This document shows, piece after piece, positions 16,136 through 25,424 of a stretch of 64,000 nt of DNA; the first letter of the stretch is position 1, and each line of letters opens with the position of its first letter. The stretch is from Chitinophaga filiformis. Lineage in GTDB: Bacteria; Bacteroidota; Bacteroidia; Chitinophagales; Chitinophagaceae. The position numbers and the translations under genes are program-made. The notes under the pieces are model-generated. The model was given only the letters and a program-made list of their open reading frames with translations, ran no database searches and was not told the origin of the DNA. The stretch is from contig NZ_CP095855.1 in assembly GCF_023100805.1 (NCBI RefSeq), positions 6,985,001 through 7,049,000 on the forward strand. The letters run 5' to 3'.

Positions 16136-17275
16136 TTAACTCAATATCGAGCGTCCTATCACAATACGCTGCACTTCGCTTGTCCCTTCATAGATCTGTG
16201 TGATCTTGGCGTCGCGCATCAGGCGTTCTACATGATATTCTTTCACATATCCATAACCACCATGTACCTGTACAGCTTCTGTGGTGACCCACATCGCAGT
16301 TTCAGAGGAAAACACCTTTGCCATTGAACCGCTGAGTGTATAATCCTGGTGCAGGTCTTTTTCCCTGGCTGCTTTGAGGCATAATAAACGGGATGCTTCT
16401 ATACGGGTAGCCATATCGGCCAGTTTGAACTGGATGGCCTGGTGCTGACTGATCTCTTTTCCGAAGGCCTTTCTTTCCCTGGCGTATTTAACGGCCAGCT
16501 CATACGCGCCACTGGCAATGCCCAGCGCCTGAGAGGCGATACCGATACGTCCCCCCGCCAGTGTTTTCATGGCGAATTTGAATCCGAAGCCATCCTCCCC
16601 TATCCTGTTCTCTTTCGGTACTTTGACATCCTGGAACATGATGCTGTGGGTATCGCTTCCGCGGATGCCCATCTTATTTTCTTTGGCTCCCACTGTAATA
16701 CCGGGAGAATTTTTTTCGACGATCAGGGCATTGATACCTTTACTGCCTTTTTCAGGATATGTCTGGGCTATCAGCAGATACACACTGGCGCTGCTGCCGT
16801 TTGTGATCCAGTTCTTCGTACCGTTCACCAGGTAATGGTCGCCCTTATCTTCCGCCTTTGTACGCTGGGAGGTAGCATCGGAACCGGCTTCCGGCTCGCT
16901 TAACAGGAATGCGCCTGTGATCTCTCCCTTTGCCAGCGGCACCAGGTATTTCTGTTTTTGTTCTTCCGTACCGAAAGTTTCCAGTCCCCAGCAAACCAGG
17001 GAGTTATTCACACTCATACATACCGATGTGGAAGCATCTATTTTCGAGATCTCTTCCATGGCCAGCACATAGGACACGGTATCCAGTCCGGCGCCGCCAT
17101 ATTTCGGATCCACCATCATACCCAGGAAGCCTAATTCTCCCAGTTTTTTGATCTGTTCTGCAGGATATTGCTGTTTTTCGTCACGTTCTATTACACCGGG
17201 GAGTAACTCATTTACGGCAAAATCGCGTGCCGCTTTCTGTATCATGAGGTGTTCTTCTGTAAGTTGAAAATCCAT
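16136..17275 (-). CDS. Acyl-CoA dehydrogenase
   Basis: A 379-residue flavoprotein of the acyl-CoA dehydrogenase family, which oxidises acyl-CoA to enoyl-CoA. It has FLLSEPEAGSDATSQRTKA and NGTKNWITNG (flavin and acyl contacts) near residues 128-155, RERKAFGKEISQHQAIQFKLADM near residue 270, and the family ending QVHGGYGYVKEYHVERLMRDAK with the TQIYEGTSEVQRIVIGR tail. The catalytic Glu in the YEGTSE segment marks the short-chain/butyryl-type subfamily. No electron-transfer flavoprotein genes are adjacent. It probably functions in fatty-acid or branched-chain amino-acid breakdown. Confidence 0.93.
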   Translation of the reverse strand: MDFQLTEEHLMIQKAARDFAVNELLPGVIERDEKQQYPAEQIKKLGELGFLGMMVDPKYGGAGLDTVSYVLAMEEISKIDASTSVCMSVNNSLVCWGLETFGTEEQKQKYLVPLAKGEITGAFLLSEPEAGSDATSQRTKAEDKGDHYLVNGTKNWITNGSSASVYLLIAQTYPEKGSKGINALIVEKNSPGITVGAKENKMGIRGSDTHSIMFQDVKVPKENRIGEDGFGFKFAMKTLAGGRIGIASQALGIASGAYELAVKYARERKAFGKEISQHQAIQFKLADMATRIEASRLLCLKAAREKDLHQDYTLSGSMAKVFSSETAMWVTTEAVQVHGGYGYVKEYHVERLMRDAKITQIYEGTSEVQRIVIGRSILS

Positions 17276-17527
17276 GGAATCTTTTTTTACTTGTTTTGGT
17301 ACATAACTGTAACCAAATCTATTTTTTAATACCCATGTAAAAAAATACGACCTCTAAAATTCATTGTTATCCATCATTCACAGCAAAACATTAAAGATTA
17401 TTTGAAGATACAGCGTCCTTATTGCAATTGTTTTACCGTTTACCGCAAGTGAATATACGCCTCTATAGTAAGGGATGAATACCGTTCTGTTAAAATCGTG
17501 TAGCTTGTAGCAGGATAACTTTCTTTT

Positions 17528-18475
17528 ATGAAGAATATCAAGATCATTGAGGTTAAGTCGGAAATTGGAGCTGGCACGCGTGGCGCCAGCCTTGGAGTGG
17601 AAGCTATTAAAATAGCTGCCCTGGACTTCATGAGCAATTTTTTTGTGCATTTCCCTACAGAGGCTATAGAAACAGAAAACAAGCTGCTTTTTGAACCCAT
17701 AGAATCGCCCTATGCCAAACGAATCAAAGGAACACTGACACTGTACGAAAGGATCAGTAAAAGTGTCTGTGAAACGGTAAAAACAAACTGGTTCCCGGTA
17801 GTGCTTTCCGGCGACCACAGTACTGCGGGAGCTACTATTGCGGGCCTGAAAATGGCTCATCCCAAGGCTAAACTCGGGGCTATCTGGATCGATGCACATG
17901 CCGATCTGCATACGCCTTACACCACCCCTTCCGGTAATATGCATGGCATGCCAGTGGCCATTTCTATTGCGGAAGATAACCTGGAATGCAAGGTGCATGA
18001 CCTGGACGACAATACCATCAAAACATGGGAAGCACTGAAGAATATCGGCGGCATTGCACCTAAGATATTGCCGGAGGACATTGTATTCATATCCCTGCGG
18101 GATTATGAAAAGGAAGAAGAACACCTGATCAAGACCTATGGGATGAAGGTGATCTCTACCAACGAGGTACGCCGTAAAGGGCCGGAACAGATAGCACGTT
18201 CCGTATTCCGTTACCTGAGCGACTGTGAATACATTTATGTTTCTTTCGACGTAGACAGCCTGGATGCTTCCATTTCCAAAGGTACCGGTACCCCGGTAAC
18301 AAATGGCTTAAGGGAACGCGAAGTAGAAGACCTGATCTCGAAATTCATGCAGCACCGCAAGATCTGCTGTTTTGAGATCACAGAGGTGAACCCTACACTG
18401 GATAAAGAGAACCTGATGGCGGAAATAGCCTTTAATATACTGCAACGCAGTGTGAATGTACTGCTGCTGAATTAG
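17528..18475 (+). CDS. rocF: Arginase
   Basis: A 315-residue ureohydrolase. The binuclear manganese ligands are seen as GDHS (near residue 97), DAHADLHTP (near residue 122) and SFDVDSLD (near residue 241), with a downstream EITEVNP Glu. It should hydrolyse arginine to ornithine and urea; agmatinase activity is less likely from the SGNMHGMPVA motif typical of arginases. Length fits the family. The gene is preceded by 250 nt with no clear gene and followed by a small hairpin and a large palindrome. Confidence 0.88.
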   Translation: MKNIKIIEVKSEIGAGTRGASLGVEAIKIAALDFMSNFFVHFPTEAIETENKLLFEPIESPYAKRIKGTLTLYERISKSVCETVKTNWFPVVLSGDHSTAGATIAGLKMAHPKAKLGAIWIDAHADLHTPYTTPSGNMHGMPVAISIAEDNLECKVHDLDDNTIKTWEALKNIGGIAPKILPEDIVFISLRDYEKEEEHLIKTYGMKVISTNEVRRKGPEQIARSVFRYLSDCEYIYVSFDVDSLDASISKGTGTPVTNGLREREVEDLISKFMQHRKICCFEITEVNPTLDKENLMAEIAFNILQRSVNVLLLN

Positions 18476-18481
18476 CTTCAA

Positions 18482-18507
18482 AAACCCGGATATGTTAGTT
18501 CCGGTTT
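18482..18507 (+). terminator. Small hairpin after the arginase gene
   Basis: AAACCCGGA at 18482-18490 pairs with TCCGGTTT at 18500-18507 with one bulged base. It directly follows the arginase stop and may terminate it. Confidence 0.5.
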
Positions 18508-18524
18508 CGTATGATATAGCGTAC

Positions 18525-18610
18525 AGGTTCGGTCGAGATAGCCTCATCCCCCTTAATCTTCCGTTCCGGAACGGAAGATTAAGGGGGATGAGGCTATCTC
18601 GACCGAACCT
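18525..18610. repeat. Perfect 86-bp palindrome with no spacer
   Basis: Bases 18525-18567 are exactly complementary to 18568-18610 (43 bp per arm, centre CC/GG at 18567-18568). It sits between the convergent arginase and GH63-like genes. This is far longer than a terminator needs and could extrude as a cruciform or form a very stable RNA hairpin. Confidence 0.95.
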
Positions 18611-18642
18611 CCACCATACCTCCCCAGAGTAAGGACGCCTGA

Positions 18643-21255
18643 TCAGGGATTATTCTTCATTTTGATCAGGTTGGCCACCAGGCCCGTCCACCCGGTCTGG
18701 TGCGAGGCGCCCAGGCCTTTCCCTGTTTCTCCATGGAAATATTCAAAAAAGAGGATATTGTCTTTGAAATATGGGTCAGTCTGCATCTTTTCGTTATTGC
18801 CAAACACCGCCCTTCTGCCATTTTCATCTTTAAGGAAGATCTTCAGCAGGCGGCAGGCCAGCAGTGTGCCTACTTCTTTCAGGGAATAGAATTTACCGCT
18901 ACCGCTCGGGTACTCTAACCTGAAATCATCAGAATAGAAATAATGGAATTTCCGCAGGCTTTCTATCATCAGGAAATTCATCTGCATCCAGACAGGTCCT
19001 CTCCAGTTGGAGTTACCTCCATAGGTATAACTATCACTTTCTCCCGGCAGGTATTTTACGCTCAACTCCACGCCGTCCTGGCAAAATGTGAAAGGATTGT
19101 TCTCGTCATACTTTTTGGAAAGGGAACGCACCCCGTATGGGCTGAGGAATTCTGTTTCATCCAGCATCCGGGAAAGCAGTTTTTTCATACGATGGCCGCG
19201 CAACAGGCTGAGGAGGTGTTTATTCCCCTGACCTTCTTCATTCCAGCGGGAAACCAACTGGGCCAGATCGGGCCGGTGGCGCAGGAACCAGGACATCCTC
19301 CTTTCGAAAGCAGGGTTATTTTTCAATGTTTCTGTCGATATCACTTCCACTGCAAAGAGGGGGATCAGCCCTACCATGCTGCGCAGGCGCAGCCTTTCCA
19401 CCCTGTTGTCGGGCATGCGGATCTGGTCGTAATAGAATTCGTCCTTATCGTCCCAGAGGCCATGTTTAACATCTCCCATGCTGGCCATGGCGCCGGCAAT
19501 GTACAGGAAGTGCTCGAAGAACTTGGTGGCCATTCCGGTATACACTTTATTATAGCTGGCCAGCTCCAGGGCAATGTGCAGCATGTTCAGCGCATAGATG
19601 GCCATCCAGCTGGTGGCATCTGCCTGCTCCTGCCTGACCCCGCTGGGCAGGGGCATACTGCGGTCGAAGGCCCCCACGTTGTCCAGTCCCAGGAAACCAC
19701 CTTCGAAGATGTTACTGCCATTACTGTCTTTCCGGTTTACCCACCAGGTGAAGTTGATCATCAACTTATGGAATACGGCTTCGAGGAACTCGTAATCTTT
19801 ACGGCCCTTAATAGCCGCATCCTGTTTAAAGATCCTGAAGGTAGCACCGGCATGTACAGGAGGATTGACATCGCCGAAGGCCCATTCATAAGCCGGAAAT
19901 TCACCGGAGGGATTCATATACCATTCTTCTGTCAGCATCAGTAACTGCTGCTTGGCAAAGTCGGGATCTACCATGGCCAGTGTAACGCAATGGAAAGCAA
20001 GGTCCCAGGCGGCATACCATGGGAATTCCCATTTATCGGGTACGGAAATGATGTCTTCGTTGTTCAGCTGTTTCCAGTTCTTGTTACGTCCGTTCAGCCT
20101 TTCAGCAGGTGGCGGCGGACCTGCGGGGTCTCCATCCAGCCACTGCTGTACTTTATAGGAGTAGAATTGTTTATTCCATAACATACCACTCAGGGCCTGG
20201 CGCTGTACCAGCTTTTCGTCTTCATCTTTGATGGTGGACTGGATATCGGCATAGAACTCGTCTGCTTCCATCAGGCGCGCCTGGAAAAGGGTATCGAAGT
20301 CTGCGAAGGGGCTGCCGGCCTTTTTGTCTGACAAACGTAAGCGAACAGTAGCAGATCCTTTAGCGGGTATGGATAATTTATAGTGTACGGCAGCCTTGGT
20401 GCCTTTCCTTTCCGGATTGACGGTATTGGCGCCATAGGCAATATGGTCGTGAATACCATCTTTCGGATAAGGCGTGTTACCATCCGTATTGAAGAGACGG
20501 CGGTAATTCGTTTCGTTTTCACAGAACAGCAATTGTCCATTGCCCTCCTGGTAAAGATATTGTACGGCTATTTTCTCATGACAGAGGCGAACGGCCTGAT
20601 CATCTTCTGCCCAGAGGGCCGGCTTATAGTCATGACGGCCCCATGCCCATGTATTGCGGAACCAGACGGTGGGCGCGAGGTGGAGATCTGCAGCTTCATT
20701 GCCCCTGTTGTGGACGGTGATCTTCACCAGGATATCATCTGTACCGGCTTTCGCATATTCAACGAATACGTCGAAGTATTTATCATCGTTAAAAAGGCCG
20801 GTATCTATTATTTCAAATTCCTCTTCGTGCTTCCCCCTGCGGGCATTCTCTTCTATGAGCCATTGATAGGGAAAGGCCTGCTGCGGGTATTTATACAGCA
20901 TTTTCATATAGGAATGTGTCGGCGTGGCGTCGAGGTAGTAGTATAGTTCCTTTACGTCTTCGCCGTGATTGCCCTGTGCGTTGGTAAGACCGAAGAAGCG
21001 TTCTTTCATGATAGGGTCTTTCCCGTTCCAGAGGCCGAGAGAGAAGCACAACAACTGTTTATCGTCCGAGATACCTGCTATACCATCTTCCCCCCATCGC
21101 CAGGCCCTGCTGCGGGCCATATCGTGGGTAGTATAGTCCCAGGCGCTGCCATCGGGGCTATAATCTTCCCTGACGGTGCCCCATTGCCTGTCACTCACAT
21201 AAGATCCCCATTTCTTCCATCCGTTCTGTTGTAATCTTTGTTGTTCCTTATTCAT
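18643..21255 (-). CDS. GH63-like glycoside hydrolase (MGH1/glucosidase family)
   Basis: An 870-residue enzyme without a signal peptide. The N-terminus (RLQQNGWKKWGSYVSDRQWG) and ARSRAWRWGEDGIAGISDD segments are typical of the bacterial glucosidase/GH63 clan. The (alpha/alpha)6 catalytic half contains FPWYAAWDLAFHCVTLAMVD near residue 420, EWAFGDVNPPVHA near 468, EGGFLGLDNVGAFDRS near 525 and a NWRGPVWMQMNFLM segment near 768. Acidic residues in AWDLA and in the late GETGKGLG region would be the catalytic pair by family analogy. It probably acts on cytoplasmic alpha-glucosides or mannosyl compounds. It follows the DUF3810 gene by a single nucleotide, so they form an operon. Confidence 0.85.
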   Translation of the reverse strand: MNKEQQRLQQNGWKKWGSYVSDRQWGTVREDYSPDGSAWDYTTHDMARSRAWRWGEDGIAGISDDKQLLCFSLGLWNGKDPIMKERFFGLTNAQGNHGEDVKELYYYLDATPTHSYMKMLYKYPQQAFPYQWLIEENARRGKHEEEFEIIDTGLFNDDKYFDVFVEYAKAGTDDILVKITVHNRGNEAADLHLAPTVWFRNTWAWGRHDYKPALWAEDDQAVRLCHEKIAVQYLYQEGNGQLLFCENETNYRRLFNTDGNTPYPKDGIHDHIAYGANTVNPERKGTKAAVHYKLSIPAKGSATVRLRLSDKKAGSPFADFDTLFQARLMEADEFYADIQSTIKDEDEKLVQRQALSGMLWNKQFYSYKVQQWLDGDPAGPPPPAERLNGRNKNWKQLNNEDIISVPDKWEFPWYAAWDLAFHCVTLAMVDPDFAKQQLLMLTEEWYMNPSGEFPAYEWAFGDVNPPVHAGATFRIFKQDAAIKGRKDYEFLEAVFHKLMINFTWWVNRKDSNGSNIFEGGFLGLDNVGAFDRSMPLPSGVRQEQADATSWMAIYALNMLHIALELASYNKVYTGMATKFFEHFLYIAGAMASMGDVKHGLWDDKDEFYYDQIRMPDNRVERLRLRSMVGLIPLFAVEVISTETLKNNPAFERRMSWFLRHRPDLAQLVSRWNEEGQGNKHLLSLLRGHRMKKLLSRMLDETEFLSPYGVRSLSKKYDENNPFTFCQDGVELSVKYLPGESDSYTYGGNSNWRGPVWMQMNFLMIESLRKFHYFYSDDFRLEYPSGSGKFYSLKEVGTLLACRLLKIFLKDENGRRAVFGNNEKMQTDPYFKDNILFFEYFHGETGKGLGASHQTGWTGLVANLIKMKNNP

Positions 21256-21256
21256 A

Positions 21257-22342
21257 TTATCTGATCTTAAAGTAAGCGATTAGCCAACCGACAACTTCGC
21301 TATAGCTGTGGATGCCTTTTTCCTGATTATTAGCCTTAAGGTATTGATCATAGATCATCGTGGTGTAGTCGTCTACCGGGCTGCGGTAACGGTCGTAAAA
21401 GTCCCTCATCTGCCTCATATCGGCCCTGATACCCGGCACCGTCCTGCGCCATAGCTGTCCTGCCAGTGTGGTGTCCTGCCGTCTGAGCTGGCGAACGCTA
21501 TACATAAACATCTCAAAGTTAGCGGCGTAGCGAAAACGGACATCCGGGGAATGGTCTGCTACAAGATAACCCACAAAATTGGCTTCTTGTTCAGGCGCGT
21601 ATCCTAACTGATGGGCCACCTCATGACAGATGGTGAAGGGGTGCAGGAATCCGGGGGTGGATACATTGACCTGGGCCTCGCCGGTGAAGGGGTTCAGGTA
21701 GCCGCCGACCCCCATGTAATTCAGCAGCTGGCTGTAGAGGGAGGGCTTGATACAGGTATTTTTATACTGCAGGCTGGGCCATTGCCGGCCGGCCAGATCG
21801 TAGGCCATGACCGCCTGGCTGAACATAGCGGCACTGTCAGGGCCCGGGTGGGTGGCATTGATGCTGTCGCCCAGGGCGATTTTACATTGGTTTACCTGCT
21901 GAAGGAGGGTATCTGTTAACTGGTATAGCTGGTCAGTTGTATAATCTTCCACGTCCAGGCGGAGGTCTTTTTCCAGGGAATTGCGGTCATAATTATATCC
22001 CCAGAACAACATAAAGACAAGATATACAGTCAGTAAGGATTGGATACCCTGCAAAATCTTCACTCCCAGGTGTTTCCATTGTCTTTTTATAATTTTATAA
22101 CATATATTTAACAAATAAACAATCAGAGTTATAATCCAGGCGGCATAAATTACGTCGCCGACACTAAAGGGTACTTTCCCCAGTACCTTGCGGAGAAGTA
22201 AACTGATCCAACTGTATAACCTATGAAAGTAATAACCAGAAAACCTGTCACTGAATGTAAACGATATTTGCAGCAGGCAAATGCACAAAACGGTTATCAG
22301 TATACGTATCCCAATGCCCTTTATCTTTATTTTAAAATCCAT
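21257..22342 (-). CDS. DUF3810 membrane protein with HExxH zinc-peptidase motif
   Basis: A 361-residue protein with about three hydrophobic helices in the first 125 residues and a soluble domain with HEVAHQLGYAPEQEANFVGYL near residue 240. The HExxH and downstream Glu resemble a zinc metallopeptidase site. This is the DUF3810 family, widespread in Bacteroidota and of unknown role. Its stop codon and the start of the GH63-like gene are 1 nt apart, so translation is coupled. Upstream, the start is only 17 bp from the divergent fructosamine-kinase-family gene. Confidence 0.85.
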   Translation of the reverse strand: MDFKIKIKGIGIRILITVLCICLLQISFTFSDRFSGYYFHRLYSWISLLLRKVLGKVPFSVGDVIYAAWIITLIVYLLNICYKIIKRQWKHLGVKILQGIQSLLTVYLVFMLFWGYNYDRNSLEKDLRLDVEDYTTDQLYQLTDTLLQQVNQCKIALGDSINATHPGPDSAAMFSQAVMAYDLAGRQWPSLQYKNTCIKPSLYSQLLNYMGVGGYLNPFTGEAQVNVSTPGFLHPFTICHEVAHQLGYAPEQEANFVGYLVADHSPDVRFRYAANFEMFMYSVRQLRRQDTTLAGQLWRRTVPGIRADMRQMRDFYDRYRSPVDDYTTMIYDQYLKANNQEKGIHSYSEVVGWLIAYFKIR

Positions 22343-22359
22343 ATCAACCTACTAAACAA

Positions 22360-23238
22360 ATGACCGATGAATTATTAATGGGTGAACTGACATCTGCGCT
22401 TTCCTGTCAGTCGGGAATGAAAATACATATTAATTACGCAGAAAAACTACCCGGTGGAGATATAAATGAAACTTTTAAGCTGAATACAGATAGCGGTCTG
22501 CTGTTCCTGAAAATGAATGATGCGCGCAGTTATCCCGATATGTTTGAGCGGGAGTTTATGGGATTGGAAACGATCTATGCCACCAATACGTTGTCAGTTC
22601 CACGTCCGCTGGCCACGGGCCGTTCGGGCGGAAAAGTATTCCTGGTCACTGAGTTTATAGAGAAAGGCGGCGCGAACCCTGATTTCTGGGAGAATTTTGC
22701 GGCGGGGCTGTCCCGTATGCACCGGCATACGCAGGCGCATTTCGGATTACCGCAGGCCAATTATATCGGAACGATCAAACAATATAATACCCCTTATACC
22801 AGCTGGTCTGTTTTTTACGCGTTCAACCGTTTACAGCCGCTGACAAGGGAGGCGTACGACCGTCATGTTATTGACAAGCAGATGGTAACGCAGATGGAGA
22901 GTCTGTGGCGGCAGTTGCCCCGGATATTTCCTGAAGAGCCACCGGCATTATTGCATGGGGACCTGTGGTCTGGTAATTTTATGGTAGGGCCGGATGGCAG
23001 GGCGCGTGTGTACGATCCGGCGGTATATTATGGCAACCGCGAAATGGATCTTGCCATGGCGAGACTTTTCGGTGGATTTGACACCCGTTTTTATTATACT
23101 TATCAGAGTATGTTCCCGCTGGCGCATGAGTGGCAGCAACGTATCAGCGTATGCCAGTTATATCCGCTGATGGTACATCTGCTGTTGTTTGGGGGGAGCT
23201 ATTACAATAGTGTGAAGGAAGTGCTGGATACATTCTGA
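22360..23238 (+). CDS. Fructosamine kinase family protein
   Basis: A 292-residue kinase-fold protein of the fructosamine-3-kinase/aminoglycoside-kinase superfamily. It has GGDINETFKL near residue 32, FLKMN with the ATP-binding Lys, catalytic HGDLWSGNFMV with Asp near residue 201, and YDPAVYYGNREMDLAM with the metal-binding Asp near residue 219. These enzymes phosphorylate ketosamine adducts on proteins and so help remove glycation. The start codon is 17 bp from the divergent DUF3810 gene, leaving little room for separate promoters. The neighbour on the other side is a convergent histidine kinase. Confidence 0.9.
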   Translation: MTDELLMGELTSALSCQSGMKIHINYAEKLPGGDINETFKLNTDSGLLFLKMNDARSYPDMFEREFMGLETIYATNTLSVPRPLATGRSGGKVFLVTEFIEKGGANPDFWENFAAGLSRMHRHTQAHFGLPQANYIGTIKQYNTPYTSWSVFYAFNRLQPLTREAYDRHVIDKQMVTQMESLWRQLPRIFPEEPPALLHGDLWSGNFMVGPDGRARVYDPAVYYGNREMDLAMARLFGGFDTRFYYTYQSMFPLAHEWQQRISVCQLYPLMVHLLLFGGSYYNSVKEVLDTF

Positions 23239-23245
23239 TATCTGC

Positions 23246-25267
23246 CTACAACAGTTCTTTCATTCTTTCATACTCCTGTTCGATGATCGGATAGAATTTA
23301 TCCAGGTCGCGCGAGATGCCTGCGAAAACCTGATCCACTTCTTCGGGAGGTGTATGTGTATTATTGTTGAGCGTATTTTCCAGCTGTTGCATTTTCTGGG
23401 TGATCCAGGTAAGGCCCACCATGGCAAAATTTGGCTTCAGCTTATGTACCTGGAATTTGAGCTGTTCCCAGTCGCGGTTTTCCACCAGTTTTCTAAGTTT
23501 TACAACTTCCTCCCGGATGGTTTTGAGGAAGATCTCAAAGAGATCTGCGGCATAGGAGATATTGTTCTCGTATAAAGCATTCAGATACTTTACATCCAGT
23601 TCGTTATGGAATTCAAATCCGGAAAAGTTTGTAGAATCCTCCATTATTAGTTCTGTTTCATCATCATTCAGGTATTTGTTCAACACCTGCAATAATTGGT
23701 CTGGCGTATAAGGTTTCGTTAAAATATCAGTGATACCTGCCTGTCTTGCCTGGGTAAAAGTGCTCTCCATGGCGAGGGCAGTGGTGGCCACGAGCGGTGT
23801 GGCGACATTTGGTTTAGTTTCATCCTGCCTGATCTTTACGGCGAGTTCCAGACCATTCAGACCGGGAATACGAATATCGAGCAAAATAAGGTCATAAAGT
23901 CTTGAATCCAGAAAATAGAGCGCATCCGGCCCGTTTGTGGCCAACTGGTGCTGTATATTATATTTCTCCAGCAAACTAATGATATACCTGAGGTTCATAG
24001 GATTGTCCTCAATGACCAGTACCTTGGCTGTGGAGAAATTGGGTTGCCTGCTCATATTTCCAGACCTTGTGTTTGTTACTGAGGGTTTGCGGGTATCAAT
24101 AAAGGGCAGGTTAAATGAAAAGCAGGTGCTGTAGCCGTGAGATTCCTCCACGAAGATGCTTCCGCCCTGCAGTTCCACTAACTGTTTGGATATGGCTAAT
24201 CCTAACCCTGTGCCTCCATATATATCCCTGATCTCCTGTTCCGCCTGTTTATAGTTCTGGAAAATGAGCTCCAGTTTATCTTTCTGGATACCGATACCGG
24301 TATCGCAAACCTGGAAGCGCACCCAGCGTTTATCTTCCTGCCAGGATTCGAGCTTTACGTTAATGGCGATTTCACCTTCCCGGGTGAATTTCTCTGCATT
24401 ACCTAACAAGTTCATAAGTATTTGGTTCAGCAGCATATCATCGCCTACCAGCCTGTTCTGCAGCTGAGGATCTATATTGGCTGAGATCCTGACCGGCCGC
24501 TGGCCCATTTTCAGTTCAAAAGTGTGCCGCAGGGATTGCACCAGTTCTGTGAGGTTAAATTCACGCTGGTTGACCTGCAGTTCCCCGGCTTCTATTTTTG
24601 AGAGGTCGAGGATGTCGGAAATAAGTCCCATCAGGATACCTGATGAGTGTTTCAGAATATTGATATAATCGCGCTGTTTGGCATCGAGGTTGGTTTCTTC
24701 CAGGAGATGGGTCATACCGACGATAACGTTCAGGGGTGTCCGGATCTCGTGGCTCATGCTGGCCAGGAACTCTTTCTGGGCGCCCCGGGCCTCTTCAGCC
24801 TGGCGGCGGGCCAGGTCCATTTCGGAGCGGGGCATTTTATGCCTGGATACATCCACTATCTGCCAGATACTGCCTATAAAACGGCGTTTCTCTATCAGGG
24901 GATTATAGCTTACTTCATATATACGTCCGTCTTTCAAAATCAGTTCCCAGCCGAAATAAGGTTTCTTTTTCTGGCGGAGTTCCTTCATTTTGGCCTCGAA
25001 GGCATCGGCACGCTGTACAAGCCGGCTAAAGTATTTAATAACAGCAGAAAAGGACATGTCCGTAATATGCGAGGCATCGGCCCCGGCATTTTCTTCGAAG
25101 ACCCGGTTGATCCAGATCACGCGGTGCAGTGCATTGGTAACCAGCACACCGGCGTTACTATTTTGGAGGAATACGCTGATGGGAAGTGAAAAAATAGCGA
25201 GGTTGTCCGCAGATATACTACGGCCTGTGGGATGTTTTCTCGTACCTTTGATCCGGGTTTTTGCCAT
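23246..25267 (-). CDS. Hybrid sensor histidine kinase with receiver and Hpt domains
   Basis: About 673 residues from ATG 25267, which has an AGGA element upstream; an upstream ATG at 25306 would add 13 residues. Domains in order: PAS-like region (about 30-145), HisKA with SHEIRTPLNVIVG and phospho-His near residue 173, HATPase with DTGIGIQKDKLELIF and GGTGLGLAISKQL, a receiver domain with VIEDNPMNLRY and phospho-acceptor in LILLDIRIPGLNG, and a C-terminal Hpt domain with HKLKPNFAMVG. It has no membrane segments and is probably a cytoplasmic phosphorelay kinase. No cognate output regulator gene is adjacent. It is convergent with the fructosamine-kinase gene, 7 nt apart. Confidence 0.92.
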   Translation of the reverse strand: MAKTRIKGTRKHPTGRSISADNLAIFSLPISVFLQNSNAGVLVTNALHRVIWINRVFEENAGADASHITDMSFSAVIKYFSRLVQRADAFEAKMKELRQKKKPYFGWELILKDGRIYEVSYNPLIEKRRFIGSIWQIVDVSRHKMPRSEMDLARRQAEEARGAQKEFLASMSHEIRTPLNVIVGMTHLLEETNLDAKQRDYINILKHSSGILMGLISDILDLSKIEAGELQVNQREFNLTELVQSLRHTFELKMGQRPVRISANIDPQLQNRLVGDDMLLNQILMNLLGNAEKFTREGEIAINVKLESWQEDKRWVRFQVCDTGIGIQKDKLELIFQNYKQAEQEIRDIYGGTGLGLAISKQLVELQGGSIFVEESHGYSTCFSFNLPFIDTRKPSVTNTRSGNMSRQPNFSTAKVLVIEDNPMNLRYIISLLEKYNIQHQLATNGPDALYFLDSRLYDLILLDIRIPGLNGLELAVKIRQDETKPNVATPLVATTALAMESTFTQARQAGITDILTKPYTPDQLLQVLNKYLNDDETELIMEDSTNFSGFEFHNELDVKYLNALYENNISYAADLFEIFLKTIREEVVKLRKLVENRDWEQLKFQVHKLKPNFAMVGLTWITQKMQQLENTLNNNTHTPPEEVDQVFAGISRDLDKFYPIIEQEYERMKELL

Positions 25268-25368
25268 TCTGTTTAGTCCTGGTTGGGAGTTGGCGCTCCT
25301 ATACATAAATTTATACAGTAATACAATATATAAATATTATGTTGGGAATCAACAAAATTAGGAAATTT

Positions 25369-25397
25369 TTGCAATTGGAAATATTTGGTTACCTTTG
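25369..25397 (+). promoter_or_regulatory. Bacteroidota promoter for the yceD-rpmF-plsX operon
   Basis: TTG at 25369-25371, an 18-nt spacer and TACCTTTG at 25390-25397 match the Bacteroidota TTG/TAnnTTTG consensus. Transcription would start near 25404, about 20 nt before the yceD ATG. Confidence 0.7.
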
Positions 25398-25424
25398 CAT
25401 CCCTCTAAAAGTGAGGATTTTATT

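Noticed and set aside
18943..19944. A long open frame (333 codons) opposite the GH63-like glucosidase
   Set aside because: It lies wholly antisense to a well-supported enzyme, shows no family motif and reflects the codon bias of the real gene.
24647..25189. A 180-codon frame opposite the hybrid histidine kinase
   Set aside because: It is antisense to the PAS and HisKA region of the kinase and has no recognisable features.
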